64,000 nucleotides of DNA from Theropithecus gelada (lineage: Eukaryota > Chordata > Mammalia > Primates > Cercopithecidae). Positions 12,060-23,535 of the stretch are shown here, in pieces; the first letter of the stretch is position 1; the number at the start of each line of letters is the position of its first letter. Location of the stretch: the NCBI RefSeq assembly GCF_003255815.1, contig NC_037673.1, forward strand, positions 159,693,745 to 159,757,744. The letters are read 5' to 3'. The position numbers were made by a program, and so were the translations under genes. A model generated the notes under the pieces. The model was not told the DNA's origin. It was given only the letters and a program-made list of their open reading frames with translations, and ran no database searches.

Positions 12060-12750
12060 ATTCAATTTTTCCCTACATCACGGCTCATCCAATTAATGCA
12101 GGATCCTTCTTCTCAGTCACTTTGCAAGCCAGGAACCCCTAGACAGCAACACCCCATCTGGGCCTCACTCGGCCACTTTGGCATGCCCTAGCTCACCTGT
12201 GTTATAGCTTGTACCCATGTTCAGCAGTTCCTGAGCTCTTGTACCATGCCCAAGAAGAATGAGGATACACGGGACATTGAAGGGAGAAGAGGGAAGAGAA
12301 GAATTTTATTGAGTAATGAAAATGGCTTTCAGCAGAGAGGGAATGCAGGGGTGCGGGGACATAGTTCCCCTGTGTGGCTAGGTCTGGGGCCCTTTATGGA
12401 CTCAGAATCTGGAGTGTATGCTGATTGGTCTGTGAGTATGCAAAAAAGGTTAAAGCAAAGACACCATCTAAAGGTAAGCACAACAGTGTAGAAAACCATT
12501 TAGGAAAAGGTAGGTATATGTAAAATAGATGAAGGGTGGGGACCAATTAGAGGAAAGCACACCAAACAGGAAGACAAGTTCTCAATCTGGTCTGAGGAAC
12601 TAACTTGTAGCTTGGCTTTCAGGCTTTAAACTCTTTGGCTTGGAGGTGGGGTTTCACTAGAATCCTACCCCTATTTGCCTATGCATTTGGCTGCCTCCTG
12701 CTGCTGTCACAATTTTAGAGCTTTGTTGAGGAAAAAGTCAAACTCTACTG
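12060..12750 (-). mobile_element. LTR-like sequence, antisense
   Basis: On the minus strand there is an AATAAA signal (plus-strand TTTATT near 12305) and, upstream of it, CCAAT-type boxes (plus-strand GATTGGTC at 12423, CCAATTAG at 12543). Composition and order suggest the U3-R part of an old ERV LTR. I recognise the style but cannot name the family. Confidence 0.45.
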
Positions 12751-12751
12751 A

Positions 12752-14218
12752 ATCTTGATATGTAAAATATATGAAGAGATTTATTCTGAGCCAAATGTGA
12801 AGACCATAACCCAGCTATTACCAAGAAAGGGGTCCTGACCCAGACTCCAAGAGAGGGTTCTTGGATCTTGCACAAGAAACAATTCAGGGTGAGTCCACAG
12901 AGTAAAGTGAAAGCAAGTTTACTAAGAAAGTAAAGAAATAAAAGAATGGCTACTCCATAGGCAGAGCAGCCCGAGGGCAGCTGGATGCCCATTTTTATGG
13001 TTATTTCTTGATTATATGCTAAACAAGGGGTGGATTATTCATAAGTTTTCCAGGAAAGAAATGGGCAGTTCCCAGAACTAAGGGTTCTTCCCCTTTTTAG
13101 ACCATATAGGGTAACTTCTTGACATTGCCGTGGCATTTGTAAACTGTCATGGCACTGGTAGGAATGTAGCAGTGAGGATGACCTTGAGGTCACTCTTGTT
13201 GCCATCTTCGTTTTGGTGGGTTTTAGCCAGCTTCTTTACTACAGTCTGCTTTATCAGCAAGGTCTTTATGACCTGTATCTTGTGCTGACCTCCTACCTCA
13301 TCCTGTAACTAAGAATGCCTTAACCTCCTGGGAATGCAACCCAGTAGGTCTCAGCCTTATTTTACCCAGCCTCTATTCAAGATGGACTTGCTCTGGTTCA
13401 AACACCTCTGACACAGCCTCAGGAGGTTCTGAGAACATGTGCCCAAGGTGGTTAGGTCACAGCTTGAATTTATACATTTTAGAGAGACTTAAGACATAAG
13501 ACATTAATACATGTAAAGTATACATTGGTTCTGCCCCATAAGGAGGGACAGCTTGCAGTGGGGTCTCACAGAACATAGGTAGACTCAAAGATTTTCAGAT
13601 TGGCAATTGTTTGAAAGAGATAAGTTATTATCTAAAGACCTAGAATCAATAGAGAGGAGTGTTTGGGTTAAGATAAGAGATTGTGGAGACCAAGGTTCTT
13701 ATTATGTAGATAAAGTCTCATAGGTGGCCACCCCTAGAGGCAATAGATAGCTAATGTTTCCTAGTCAGATCTTTAAAAGGTGCTAGACTCTTAGATAATC
13801 TCTTCAGGATCAGCAAAAGACCTGGAAAGGTAAGGGGATTATCTAAGGAATATAAATTTCTCCTACAAGAAATGGCTCTGCAGGGTCCTTTCAAAATATG
13901 TCAAATAAATGTATTTCGGGTTAAAATACTTTGATTTCTTTCAGGGTCTGCAATCTGTCATGTGATGCTATCCTAGAGTCAGGTTGGAATTTGGTATCTT
14001 ATTGTTAATGTCTATTAGTCTTAAGGTCTCTGTTTTAATGTTGATGCTAGTTAGCTGTGCCTGAATTCTAATGGGAAAAGAGCATACTGAGGCACGTTCA
14101 GCCCCTCTTCCCATCACGGCCTGAACTAGTTTTTCAAGTATCTTTGGAATCCCCGTGGCCCAGAGAAGTGATCCATTCAGTCTGCTGGGGGACTTAGTAT
14201 TTTATTTTTGGTTTACAG
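12752..14218 (-). mobile_element. Second old LTR-like sequence, split by a younger LTR
   Basis: Bases 12752-12815 and 13414-14218 appear to be one antisense element interrupted at 12816-13413. On the minus strand it would begin TGTAAACC at 14218 and carry AATAAA (plus-strand TTTATT at 12780-12786) close to its end. The interior has phrases such as 'GAACATGTGCCCAAGGTGG' that recur in primate LTR-type repeats. Family unknown. Confidence 0.45.
12816..13413 (-). mobile_element. Class I (ERV1) solo LTR, antisense
   Basis: About 600 bases. On the minus strand it starts TGTCAGAGG and contains a TTAATAAACTT-like signal region (plus-strand 'AAGTTTACTAAGAAAG' near 12915, so the signal is decayed). 'GGGTTCTTGGATCTTGCACAAG' near the end is typical of class I LTR U5. 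It splits the surrounding LTR-like element, so it is younger than its host. Subfamily not assigned. Confidence 0.6.
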
Positions 14219-14429
14219 CTTGAAGAGTCCACTGAGATTATTTAGCCACTGTAGAAACTTCTGGAATATCTGCCTAGTTTTTCCTCTTCTTTTCTGAGAA
14301 TTAACTTCCCTTAAATACTGGAGTAGACTTCTTAGCCATGTTTGTAATTCATTACCACTCTCTATTTCGTCACAGGTATGGATTCCTGGATCAACCCGAT
14401 AAATCAGGTTAGTCTTGAACTTCAAACAT

Positions 14430-14825
14430 GCTATTTGGCCTCAGGGGTTAAACTAGAGGCTAGAGAAGCCACATTTAATAATATTCATTACAAAGCAGGG
14501 GAAGGGAGTATGGGAGAAAAAGAAAATAGATTTAAATCAAGTTTAGCCAAAAACTGTCTCCTTACATATTTTAAGTTTGGCTTAAGGTTTTTCTGTACAT
14601 CATTAACTATAACAAGTAAAGGTGTAAACAGACTGTAGCCTACACTCGTGCTAATCACCAAGTTTTGGCCAATCAAATGTAGCCAACTGATTGAATAGTG
14701 TTCAAATAAGGCAAAAGCCAACCTGTAACCAATCCCACCATTGCTGAACCTCACTTCCATTTTCTGTGTGTAAATCATTCATTGCTCAATTAAACTCCTT
14801 TAAATTTAATTCAACTGAAGTTTTT
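14430..14825 (+). mobile_element. LTR-like sequence, sense
   Basis: CCAATCAAATG and CCAATCCC boxes at about 14670 and 14730 lie upstream of 'GCTCAATTAAACTCC' (ATTAAA signal near 14788), an arrangement seen in class I ERV LTRs. Between 14219 and 14430 an antisense 70-codon frame has no clear homology. Family not assigned. Confidence 0.45.
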
Positions 14826-15099
14826 CTTTTATGAAGACAAACAGAAAAAAAATTAGAAGAGAAAGTACATGGAATGAGAAAGAGATCAGAAGAGAGAAAA
14901 AAAAAGAAAATGTCTTCCTTGCATTCTGACAATTTTCTACTCCCAAGTATTAGTAATTCATGAGACTCAATCACTTTCTGCCCCTGGTTTACATGTGATG
15001 CTCTTACTTATTTTGTAATCCACTTCAGTCACTCTTAAGTTAAAGTTTTTGTTTATGGCAACTGTGAAATTCAATAATTCAAACTTAAAATTAATTGAA
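14826..15099. other. Purine-rich and unassigned DNA
   Basis: Purine-rich tract at 14840-14912, then unassigned AT-rich sequence. Confidence 0.4.
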
Positions 15100-15530
15100 A
15101 CTTAAAACTGTTGGAATTTTAAATTATTCTGAGCCTTGAAAGGAATGTGGCTATGCAACCTGAGTGACACAGAATGCAGCTGCAACTTCTGCCTTTTTTT
15201 CTCTAAATAATTAAGACCAAACAACATCAGAGATAAGAACCCTCAGATTACTATCCCTCCTCATGGTGGAGTAATAAAATAAACTTCCTTGGAATGTACC
15301 ACTCTGTGACCGATTAAGTTGCAGTGGTGTATGCACTAGTCTTGTATAGAAAATGTTATAATTCTGCTAATATCTCTATACAAATGAAACCTTAACTCTC
15401 CACTTAGGAACACTGATCCCATTCTCTTGGAGTCTATTTCCAGGTGTCTAGCCTCACGTGTAGCACTCCAGTAAACTCCATACTTATTCATATTTTCTAA
15501 ATCTCATTATTTCAGGTTAACACAACCAAA
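15100..15530 (+). mobile_element. Possible LTR relic
   Basis: The end of this block, 'CACTCCAGTAAACTCC' followed about 45 bases later by 'TTCAGGTTAACACA', has the R-U5 style of an ERV LTR. The earlier part is undiagnostic. Low confidence. Confidence 0.28.
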
Positions 15531-15539
15531 TGTTCCCTC

Positions 15540-15700
15540 ACTAAAATATTAGATCAATGCCTTCTTCTATTTTATAAAACAGAGAATGAGACCCAGAAGG
15601 GTGAAATTCCTGCTCTGCTCATTTTCACCTACATAATTAGCAGAACTAAATTCAGTTCCTTTATTTAAACTGAAGTTCTCTTCCTACTATGCTAATTTCC
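15540..15700 (-). repeat. MIR-type SINE, antisense
   Basis: 'TATTTTATAAAACAGAGAATGAGACC' (degraded core, first part) followed by 'TACATAATTAGCAGAACTAA' and 'CTTCCTACTATGCTAA', the order of an inverted MIR. Confidence 0.4.
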
Positions 15701-16230
15701 ACTGAATGTTCTAAAATACTTAAATGGAAATATAAGAAACCCAAATATCATACTTCACAAAAACCTAAGATCTATTAATTGTATGACATACCAAACATTG
15801 CAAATTAAACTATGATATGTTGCTAAGATGCAAATGATAGTAAGAGATATTCATATTTCAAATATATTAAAATATGAAATCAAAGGCTCACTTCAGAATC
15901 AGGGAAAAATGGTAATACAATGGATGAACTGAATTTGGGACAGGGCAGGCTGAAATGTATTAATTGTAGTACCAGTTGGGGAGGAAATGGTCATAAGTTT
16001 TTCAAATAGGAAAATGAATATTGTGATTCTTCCTGTTTTAAAATCCATTGCATATGTGTTGCCAATAGTGGAGAATCTGAGCCAAGTTCAGAGTGCTTAA
16101 AAGAGGAATGGAAAGGACACTTTCAAATCCTCTTCTTGATTGATGTCAAAGTCCTAACACTAAAGGAATGTGAGAAAAGAGATGGAAAATATATAAAGCC
16201 CATTTCTAGTCCTCATGCATCATTCTTTAA
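15701..16230. other. No recognisable feature
   Basis: AT-rich, single-copy looking, no gene seen. Confidence 0.4.
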
Positions 16231-16234
16231 TCAA

Positions 16235-16420
16235 TGCTATTTATTGAGTCCCCAGTCAGTGTTAGGCACCGTTTCAATACAGAGTCTATAGCAGAGAACA
16301 AAAGAAGCAAAGTGCTTCATAGAGCTGACATTGTAGTGGAGAAAACAGATGAAAAACAACAAAATGAAATTAAAATGTCATAGAAAAATGTCACGTAGTA
16401 TACAAGTTCAAGAAAAAGCA
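16235..16420 (-). repeat. L2 LINE 3' end, antisense
   Basis: 'TATTTATTGAGTCCCCAGTC', 'GTTAGGCACCGTTTCAATAC' and 'GAGCTGACATTGTAGTGGAG' are degraded versions of the inverted L2 end. Confidence 0.5.
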
Positions 16421-17225
16421 TAGTAAAGAGTAACTCCCTCATGAAACACACAATACAAAAATGAGTCTCACATACATGAAATAATTTTTCAAATCCTTTG
16501 AGACGGTAGGTGACTAAGTGTCCAGGTAAGTTGTTTGGACATTTAGTATACTAGAATTCAGAGAGGTCCTCTCAAGGCTCTTTTGCCTTGACCTCAGATC
16601 TAACAACCCTGTCATTTGTTGCTTTGCATTTGTTACTTAATTCAAAGACCTGGACCTTGATACAAAACGGCTACTCTCTGCTAAGGTGGTCAATCCAGCA
16701 AGTAGGAATCAGTTGCATGTAAACCCTTCCCTTGATTTCCAGAGTATGTGGGACCGCTCACTCTAACCCTTGTTGCTCTATAACCAAACCTTCAAATATA
16801 CCCCAAGGCAAGCTTGGAGGCATGAATTTGTGATCCCTGTCTCACAGTCAGTGTCCCCCTGGCCTCCCTCATGTCACACTATGCCTTCCCTCACCGGTAA
16901 ATACTAACTCTTTCTAGATGGTTGTCCAGAAGGTTTTCTTCATTACCGTTTAGAATAGTACCATGAAATTTCCAGGAGAGTCACCTGAAGCTCAGTCCTA
17001 TCTCTGCCATCATGCCATCCGCCCGAGGTTTAGCAGGGATTATTTAATTATGAATTGTAGAGAAAAAAAAAATCTGAATTTCTCAGAGAGCTTGAAGTCC
17101 TTTCGAGGAATATTTATAAATACTTTTTCATTTAAAAAAATTTATATAAATATTTATTAGTCTTCCAAACCTTCAAGCAATAAAGACAAGGAAAAGCATC
17201 CCTGTTCCCATGACAGCCCAATTTC
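16421..17225. other. Single-copy sequence, no gene seen
   Basis: Higher GC than its surroundings between 16560 and 17030. No repeat recognised. A 65-codon frame at 16963-17160 has low-complexity ends and no recognisable domain. Confidence 0.4.
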
Positions 17226-17227
17226 CA

Positions 17228-17410
17228 ATCTCCTTAGAGGATTATTTTCAGAAGGAAAATTAAAACTATAAAAAAATCAAATGAAAATTTGAGAACTGAA
17301 AAATACACTATTTTAAATCAGCAAAATTTAGTGGATGGGCTTAATAGCAGAATGGAGATGAAAGAAGAAAAAGACAGGGAAACTGAAAATGCAGCAATAG
17401 AAATGTATGC
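17228..17410 (+). repeat. L1M 5'/ORF1 fragment, related to 18980-19130
   Basis: 'AAATTTGAGAACTGAAAAAT', 'GGATGGGCTTAATAGCAGAAT' (first part) and 'GGAGATGAAAGAAG' match the region ahead of or early in ORF1 of medium-old L1. The same phrases recur at 18980-19130. Confidence 0.5.
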
Positions 17411-17499
17411 GTCTTGCTATATAGTGATTCTGTGCATTATTTATTAACAAATAAATAAACATAAAGGGAATTTTCTATAGGTATAATGTTCTGTAACCC

Positions 17500-18010
17500 A
17501 CTTGCTACTCAGACATAAATTGTAGATACTATCTTTTTCTCTGAGTAGATAAAGGTGTCATGTTCTTTTTAATGGCTATATATGAGTTTATTGTATGGAA
17601 CTATGGTAGTATGTTAAACTATCACCATATTGATCAGTTTCTTTCCAATTTTCATATAATGATGCAATAATTAACATACATACACTCACTTGATGCATTG
17701 GTGTGTTTCCATAGAATATATTCCTGAAATTTGAACTTTTAGGTCAAAAGAAATACACACATTTTATATTTATCAAGATCTCCATATTGACTATGAAAAA
17801 GACTATACTAATTTGCATACTACTATCTAAGTGGAGACTGCCTATTTTCCCATAATGCACCCAAATTGGTTACCATTTTCATGTTTGAATATCTGGTCAT
17901 TGAATAATGATTACATCATTATAATATTTACTGAAAAATTACGGTATTTCTCACAATACTTATTCCTTTTAAAATTAAAAAATGCACTAATTTGCTCAGC
18001 AGCAATAGAA
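17500..18010 (-). repeat. Old L1 fragment, antisense
   Basis: 'TTTTTAATGGCTATATATGAG', 'TTCATATAATGATGCAATAA' and 'CTTTTAGGTCAAAAG' are degraded forms of the inverted L1 ORF2 3' portion. Confidence 0.4.
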
Positions 18011-18249
18011 AAAAATTAATTTAAAAAAAATTTTTAACTTCATATTTACCCCTACATGTAGCTTATGTTAATGGTAGAAGATTAAGAAAATAAACACTTA
18101 AGGAAAAATGGAATATCAGGGTACATGTGGTGCCAGCCAAATGGAGAACTTGATACAGGTTATTTGTCTACTATTACAACTAAAAATTGAACAGGTTGCA
18201 AAATGCACTATTTGAGATTCTAAAAAGTAAATAATAGCAAATGAATTGA

Positions 18250-19262
18250 GGACTAAAGTCAAAATTTAAATGTTGGCAAGCAAACTAAGACTCCAGTCAC
18301 TAGGAAATTCATAATGACAGTGAAAGTTAAAAGTCTGAGAGAAATACATCTTTCTGGCCAAAGGTATAAGGAAAACAAACTACTGGAAGCTAGAGTATGA
18401 AAGAAATCCCAAAGGGAAAAGAACTGGAGAACGGGATTCTGTATATGAAGTGACGTAAGTCCTGGGCTTACTACCTCCAAGCTGTGCATGTACAGAACAG
18501 ACTCAAAGAAATCAACAAAGGCTTTAAGAAGTGAATTGCCATAAAAACCACTGTTCCAGTTAAAGACAAACCCGTAAGATGCACATGTGCCAAGCAGATT
18601 CAAAAAGCCTAAGGCAGGCCTGAAAAACTGAAATGACATTGGAACCACCACCCTACGAAGGAGACTCAGAACTTGTGGTCTGAACCTACCTAGCCAATTG
18701 CCTGCTTAAACAATGAAGAAATAAATAACATTCTGCAGAGGATTTAATAGGACCTAGAATCTATCAACATGATATTAGAAATATTCTGGATACAAACCAA
18801 AAGCATTCAACAAACAAAGAACCAAAATTATCTAACCAATATCTAAGAAAATAGATAGCAGATACCAAGCCTGAGATAACCCAGATCTTGGGATTATCAA
18901 AGACCTTAAAGTAGCTATTATAAGAATTATCCATTAGATAAAGATAAACACATTGAAATGAATGGATATATAAAAGTTTTCAGAAGCAAAATTGAAACTA
19001 TAAAAAAGAATCGAGTGGAAATTTGAGAACTGAAAAATCAGAAAAATTTACTGGATGGACAAAATAGCATAATGGAGATGAACGAGAAAGAGCCAGTGAA
19101 ATTGAAGACGCAGCAATCGAAATTATGCAATTTAAAGAAGAGAGAGGAAAAGACTGCAAAAACTAAAAAAGCCTCCAACCTGTGAAACCATATCTAAGGA
19201 TCTAACATGTTATTGGAGTGGAAGAAAGGAGAAATAAATTGGTGTAGAAAAATATTGAGGAA
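18250..19262 (+). repeat. L1M 5' UTR/ORF1-type sequence
   Basis: 'GAGATAACCCAGATCTTGGG', 'ATTATCAAAGACCTTAAAG', 'GAAATTTGAGAACTGAAAA' and 'GAAATTGAAGACGCAGCAAT' (partial) are typical of medium-old L1 5' regions. Directly followed by an L1PA 3' end. An antisense 130-codon frame at 18259-18651 is a by-product. Confidence 0.45.
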
Positions 19263-19440
19263 GAGCATCAGGATAAATAGCTAATGCATGTGGAGCTTAC
19301 TACCTAAGCGATGGGTTGATAGGTGCAGCAAACCACCATGGGACACATTTACCTATGTAACAAACCTGCATGTCCTGCACATGTATCCCGGAACTTAAAA
19401 TTAAATTAAAAACAACAAAAAGAAAAAAACTGTTATCAAG
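19263..19440 (+). mobile_element. L1PA-type 3' end
   Basis: 'CAGCAAACCACCATGGGACA', 'CCTATGTAACAAACCTGCAT' and 'GCACATGTATCCCGGAACTT' are diagnostic of primate L1 3' ends, followed by an AATTAAATTAAAAAC tail. 5' truncated to about 150 bases. Confidence 0.8.
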
Positions 19441-19703
19441 AATCCTGTCATCCAGAGATAATCAATTTTAATATTTGATATAGACATTTCAAGGCTTTTT
19501 TTCATATACGTAAGTGCACGTGCGCGTGCACACACACACACACACACACACACACTCATATATGCTGGGATACTAGAATATCTGCCCCTGGTAAATTGTT
19601 TTTGTTTTTTTTTAAATAATATATTGCGAATGCTTTTCTATGTCAATAAATGTGCATCTTGTACAATAATTTTAACGGCTGGTCAATAGCTCATTGTACA
19701 ATG
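19441..19703 (-). repeat. Old L1 fragment with CA microsatellite
   Basis: 'GCGAATGCTTTTCTATGTC' and 'CTCATTGTACAATGTAGCC' resemble the inverted L1 ORF2 end. A (CA)n run lies at 19529-19555, preceded by alternating purine-pyrimidine GTGCACGTGCGCGTGCA. Confidence 0.4.
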
Positions 19704-19718
19704 TAGCCATAGTATTTT

Positions 19719-19847
19719 ATTTTATTTATTTATTTATTTGAGAAGGAGTCTTGCTGTGTTGCCCAGGCTGGAGTGCAGTGGCACGATCTCAGCTCACTGA
19801 AACCTCCACTCCCAGGTTCAAGTGATTCTCCTGCCTCAGCATCCTGA
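19719..19847 (-). mobile_element. Truncated Alu, antisense, with target duplication
   Basis: T/A-rich tail (TTTATTTATTTATT) followed by about 105 bases of inverted Alu, ending at CTGCCTCAGCATCCTGA. Flanked by TAGCCATA(G/A)TATTTTA at 19704-19719 and 19848-19863, so it is a 5'-truncated insertion. Confidence 0.9.
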
Positions 19848-20006
19848 TAGCCATAATATTTTAAATTCAATAACCTACCTTGGCTTAGCTTCCTTCCCTT
19901 TTATTAGCCATTATAAAATTCTGCACTCAGTCTTATTCCTAAATCATTTCATATTTCACACCATTATTATTTTCTTCATTCATATTCCTAAAAATAAAAT
20001 TGCTGT

Positions 20007-20400
20007 GTGATACAGTTTGGACATTTGTCCCCTCCAAATCTCCTGTTAAAATGTAATGCCCCATGTTGGAGGTGGGAGGTGGGAGATGATGGATCATGGG
20101 GCAGATCTCTCACAGATGGTTTCGCACCATTCTTGCAGTAATGAGCAAGTTCTTACTCTGAGTTCAAGAGAGATCTGGCTGTTTAAAAGAGTGTGGCACC
20201 TCCGCCTGCTTTCTCTTGCTTCCACTTTCCCCATGTGACATGCCAGCGCCCCCTTCACCTTCTACAGTAATTGAAAACTTCCTGAGACCTCACCAGAAGC
20301 AAGGCAGATGCCAGCACCATGCTTCCTATAATGTTTGCAGAACCATGAGTGAATTGCATCTCTTGTCTTTATAACTTACCCAGTCTCAGGTCAAAGACTT
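20007..20400 (+). mobile_element. MST-type LTR (ERVL-MaLR)
   Basis: 'ACAGTTTGGACATTTGTCCC', 'AATGTAATGCCCCATGTTGG', 'GTGTGGCACCTCC', 'CTTCCTGAGACCTCACCAG' and 'TTACCCAGTCTCAGGT' follow the order of an MST LTR. The last 30 or so bases of the family consensus are lost or diverged. Confidence 0.85.
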
Positions 20401-21448
20401 ACTCTGTGTAAGAGAGTATTCATTTAACCAGTATTTACCCAACAAATATTTATTTAGCATTTAATATAAATTAGGTACTGCTAATATGTGGAAGTACTAC
20501 TTTCTCTGAACCTTTGCCAAATCTAAGCTTAATCAGCAACAGTTGGTCAATCTTCAATGACAAAACTAAAAAATATGCATACATTGGGTTTCTATGGAAC
20601 AGTGAAAGCTGGTCTTAGTGGTACAGTGATGGTGCAAGATCAAGTCTCCAAAAAGTTATTTAAGAAAGAAAGGAGTCATTAAGTATTAAGAACACAGAAA
20701 ACATGTTGATTTTTCTCTTGTGTATATTGTTTTTCTTTACTTAAATAATGGAAGTGTGTTTTAGAAGCTACAAAATTGGCTCATATCAGAGCTACCCATT
20801 TTCTCTCAATCAGCACAAAGGTGATCCATATACATTGACAGTCCCAATGGACCGATCAGTGCTACAATCGTCTCTATATAATTGGTTATAATTATTGAAT
20901 CATTTCTACCAAATAACCACTGTTACAAATTTTAAGATTGCTTTCTGAATGTTCTATTAAAGGTTATTAACTATATACTATGATTGCCTGAATGCTGATT
21001 CCCAAGAAGTTAGTCTATTATTCTATATCCTTTTAAGAACTAATCTTTGTGAAAATAAACTGGGCATGGCAGAAAAGCATGGAATACATTATTAGTGTAA
21101 GATATTCTTATTCCCTAATTGGAAAAGTAATCCTCAACTATTTTGGGATCACTCCCTCCTGTGTGACCTCACTTTTTCATGAATATACTGCTAGTATAGT
21201 ATGTTAAACAATTGTAGAATTATACTCTTTGAAGTCTGTCTTCCCTGGTATACACTGAACCCTTTGAGGGCATGAAATTGAGTCGTATTCATTTTATTTT
21301 TCTGTTAATTAACTCAGAAAAATGTTAGATACAGGTACGCTGTTTTTTGTTTTGGTTTTAACATATTTTGGTATTCTTCTTCACTGTGAATGCAGAAGAT
21401 ATCCCACTTAAAAACAAAGCAAATTAAAACAATGTGTGGTTGTTGCCA
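20401..21448. other. Single-copy AT-rich sequence
   Basis: 20405-20500 may be a faint inverted MIR/L2 ('CAACAAATATTTATTTAGC'). The rest has no gene and no repeat I can name. Confidence 0.4.
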
Positions 21449-21591
21449 GATAAAATACAGGACACCCAGTTAAATTTGAATTTTAGAAAACAATTTTTTT
21501 TAGTATAGGTATGTCCCAAATATCACATGTTTATCTGAAATTCAAATTTAACAGGGCATTTATATTTTTATTTGCTAAATCTGGCAACCCA
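21449..21591. mobile_element. Palindromic MITE (MER53-like)
   Basis: Left arm GTTGCCAGATAAAATACAGG ... CAGTTAAATTTGAATTTTAG, right arm CTGAAATTCAAATTTAACAG ... AAATCTGGCAAC: nearly the whole element is an inverted repeat around a centre near 21525. A hairpin-shaped non-autonomous DNA transposon. The name MER53 is from memory and uncertain. Confidence 0.65.
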
Positions 21592-22722
21592 AAAATGAAT
21601 GTACTAGAAATAGCTGGAGATTTCCTAGAATATCCCTGAAACCAGAACAAAAGTTTCTCCCTGGCCTAGGAAGGAAGATACCCCAAAATCTTCATAAAAT
21701 GGAATGTGGGACTTCTGAGCTAAGAGCTCACTAGAGAGATGTAAAGTGGGGCTAGAGAGCCACTATCAGAAATGCTGTACAATGCATTGCTTAAAATATT
21801 AGACAATATCACTTCTAAGTCTTGACTTTTTCGTGCATTTTACTTTTGCTTTAATTTCGGGATTCCTTTTTGCTATCAGAGTTAGAAAATCTTGAACTTT
21901 TTAATTGATTTTTCTCCACCAGTGAACTTGGAACCACGCATCTGTCTTTCAGGAGTCAGGTTCCCTCCACTGCTCTGGAACACCACCCTACTGGGTATTC
22001 CCAGAAAAGCACCTTTGCGAGAAAGACCCAGTGTGGTCACAATATTTACATCAATGCACAACGGCCAGACTCCATTTCAGAAGCTATTTTATGAGCACAG
22101 ATTTATTCACCACCAGATGATTCTTACTCAGTTACTTTTCCCAAACTCTCAGCTGCTGCCAAGGTTAATGCAGGCTCTGACTCTGCCTCTTGATTCATAT
22201 TAATTAAGCCAATTCATGATCTTGTATCATACAGTGTCTGTTTTTAATATAACCTATTTGATGACGCTGTATTAATTGAGGAGAAATGCGCACTGGCATT
22301 CTGGCCTGCACTCTTCCTAATTATCTTACAGCCCTCATTCAGCAGCATTGAAATTAGACTTGGTTATCACCGTTAATGGAAGCCCGTAGCTCCTAGCTAA
22401 GTGATCTCCATCAGTCACCTGATCTTTTCTTGCTCTCAGCTGCATAAACATGATTGTGCTATCTATGCAGTCCCTGATGAATGCGTAATTTGAGCAAGGG
22501 TATGAATGTTTTAACGAAATCTCCTGCTTTGATCCTTAGGGCAACAAGATGGCACTCCATTCTGGTACCTTTCTCTAAGTGGAAGGATAACAAGATTGGA
22601 ATGACAAGCCTATGAAAAGAAAAGTTACACAATAACAGGGGCTAGGAAAGGTGAAACTGGCTCTGAGAATATGCAGGAAACTTGAAACATGACCTCGCAA
22701 TTGTGCGTTAAAGATCAGATGG
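21592..22722. other. Single-copy region with possible conserved non-coding element
   Basis: No transposon recognised. Bases about 22190-22560 look unlike decayed repeat: low in runs, balanced composition, with several TAAT-core homeodomain-like sites (TTAATTAAG at 22201, ATTAATTGAGG near 22271, CTAATTATC near 22318). An open frame of 103 codons at 21892-22203 has no recognisable domain. Confidence 0.4.
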
Positions 22723-23030
22723 GGCCGGGCGCGGTGGCTCACACCTGTAATCCCAGCACTTTGGGAGGCCGAGGCGGGCAGATCACGAGGTCAGAAGATC
22801 GAGACCATCCTGGCTAACACGGGGAAACCCCATCTCTGCTAAACAAAATACAAAAAATTAGCCGGGCATGGTGGCGGGCGCCTGTAGTCCCAGCTACTCG
22901 GGAGGCAGAGGCAGGAGAATGGCGTGAACCTGGGAGGCGGAGCTTGCAGTGAGCTGAGATCACGCCACCGCACTCCAGCCTGGGCGACAGAGTGAGACTC
23001 CGTCTCAAAAAAAAATAAAAAAAATAAAAA
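22723..23030 (+). mobile_element. AluY-like
   Basis: GGCCGGGCGCGGTGGCTCAC start, GAGGTCAGAAGATCGAGACC and GGAGCTTGCAGTGAGC in the right arm, tail AAAAAAAAATAAAAAAAATA. Flanking (AAA)(A/G)(A)TCAGATG at about 22713-22722 and 23027-23036 is a likely target duplication. Confidence 0.95.
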
Positions 23031-23152
23031 TCAGATGATAGAACAGAAGGCAAATAAGGGCATCAAAATCCTCCTGTGTTTCCTCATGCTGCTCTTGAGC
23101 ACTACAAAGTCAATTCCACATTGTCCACCTTTCTCTTAAAAGCTTGATGGAA

Positions 23153-23474
23153 GGCTGGTGTGGTGCCTCATGCCTGTAATCCCAGAACTTTGGGGAGGCT
23201 GAGGCGGGTGGATTAGTTGAGCTCAGGAGTTAAGAGACCAGCCTAGGCAACATGGTTAAACCCTGTCTCTACAAAAAATACAAAAATTAGCTAGGTGTGG
23301 TGGCCCACGCCTGTAGTTCCAGCTACTTGGGAGGCTGAGGTGGGAGGATCACTTGAGACTGGGAGGTTGAGGTTGAATGAGCCGAGATCATGCCACTGCA
23401 CTCCAGTCTGGGTGACAGAGTAAGATCCTGTCTCAAAAATAACATAAAATTAATAATAATAATAAATAAAATAA
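23153..23474 (+). mobile_element. AluJ-like
   Basis: Diverged dimer starting GGCTGGTGTGGTGCCTCATGC, with 'TTGAGCTCAGGAGTTAAGAG' and 'GGGAGGTTGAGGTTGAATGAG', ending in an AATAATAATAAATAAA tail. Confidence 0.93.
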
Positions 23475-23535
23475 TTTTTAAAACGGTGGAGTTCCTAGTC
23501 AAAACTACTAATTCCTGCTCTATGTTTCCATTCAC

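Noticed and set aside
14213..14425. Antisense 70-codon frame as an env tail of an old ERV
   Set aside because: A Trp/Leu-rich end beside a possible LTR is suggestive, but no polypurine tract or family motif supports it.
18259..18651. Antisense frame of 130 codons
   Set aside because: It runs opposite to an L1M 5' region and has no recognisable domain.
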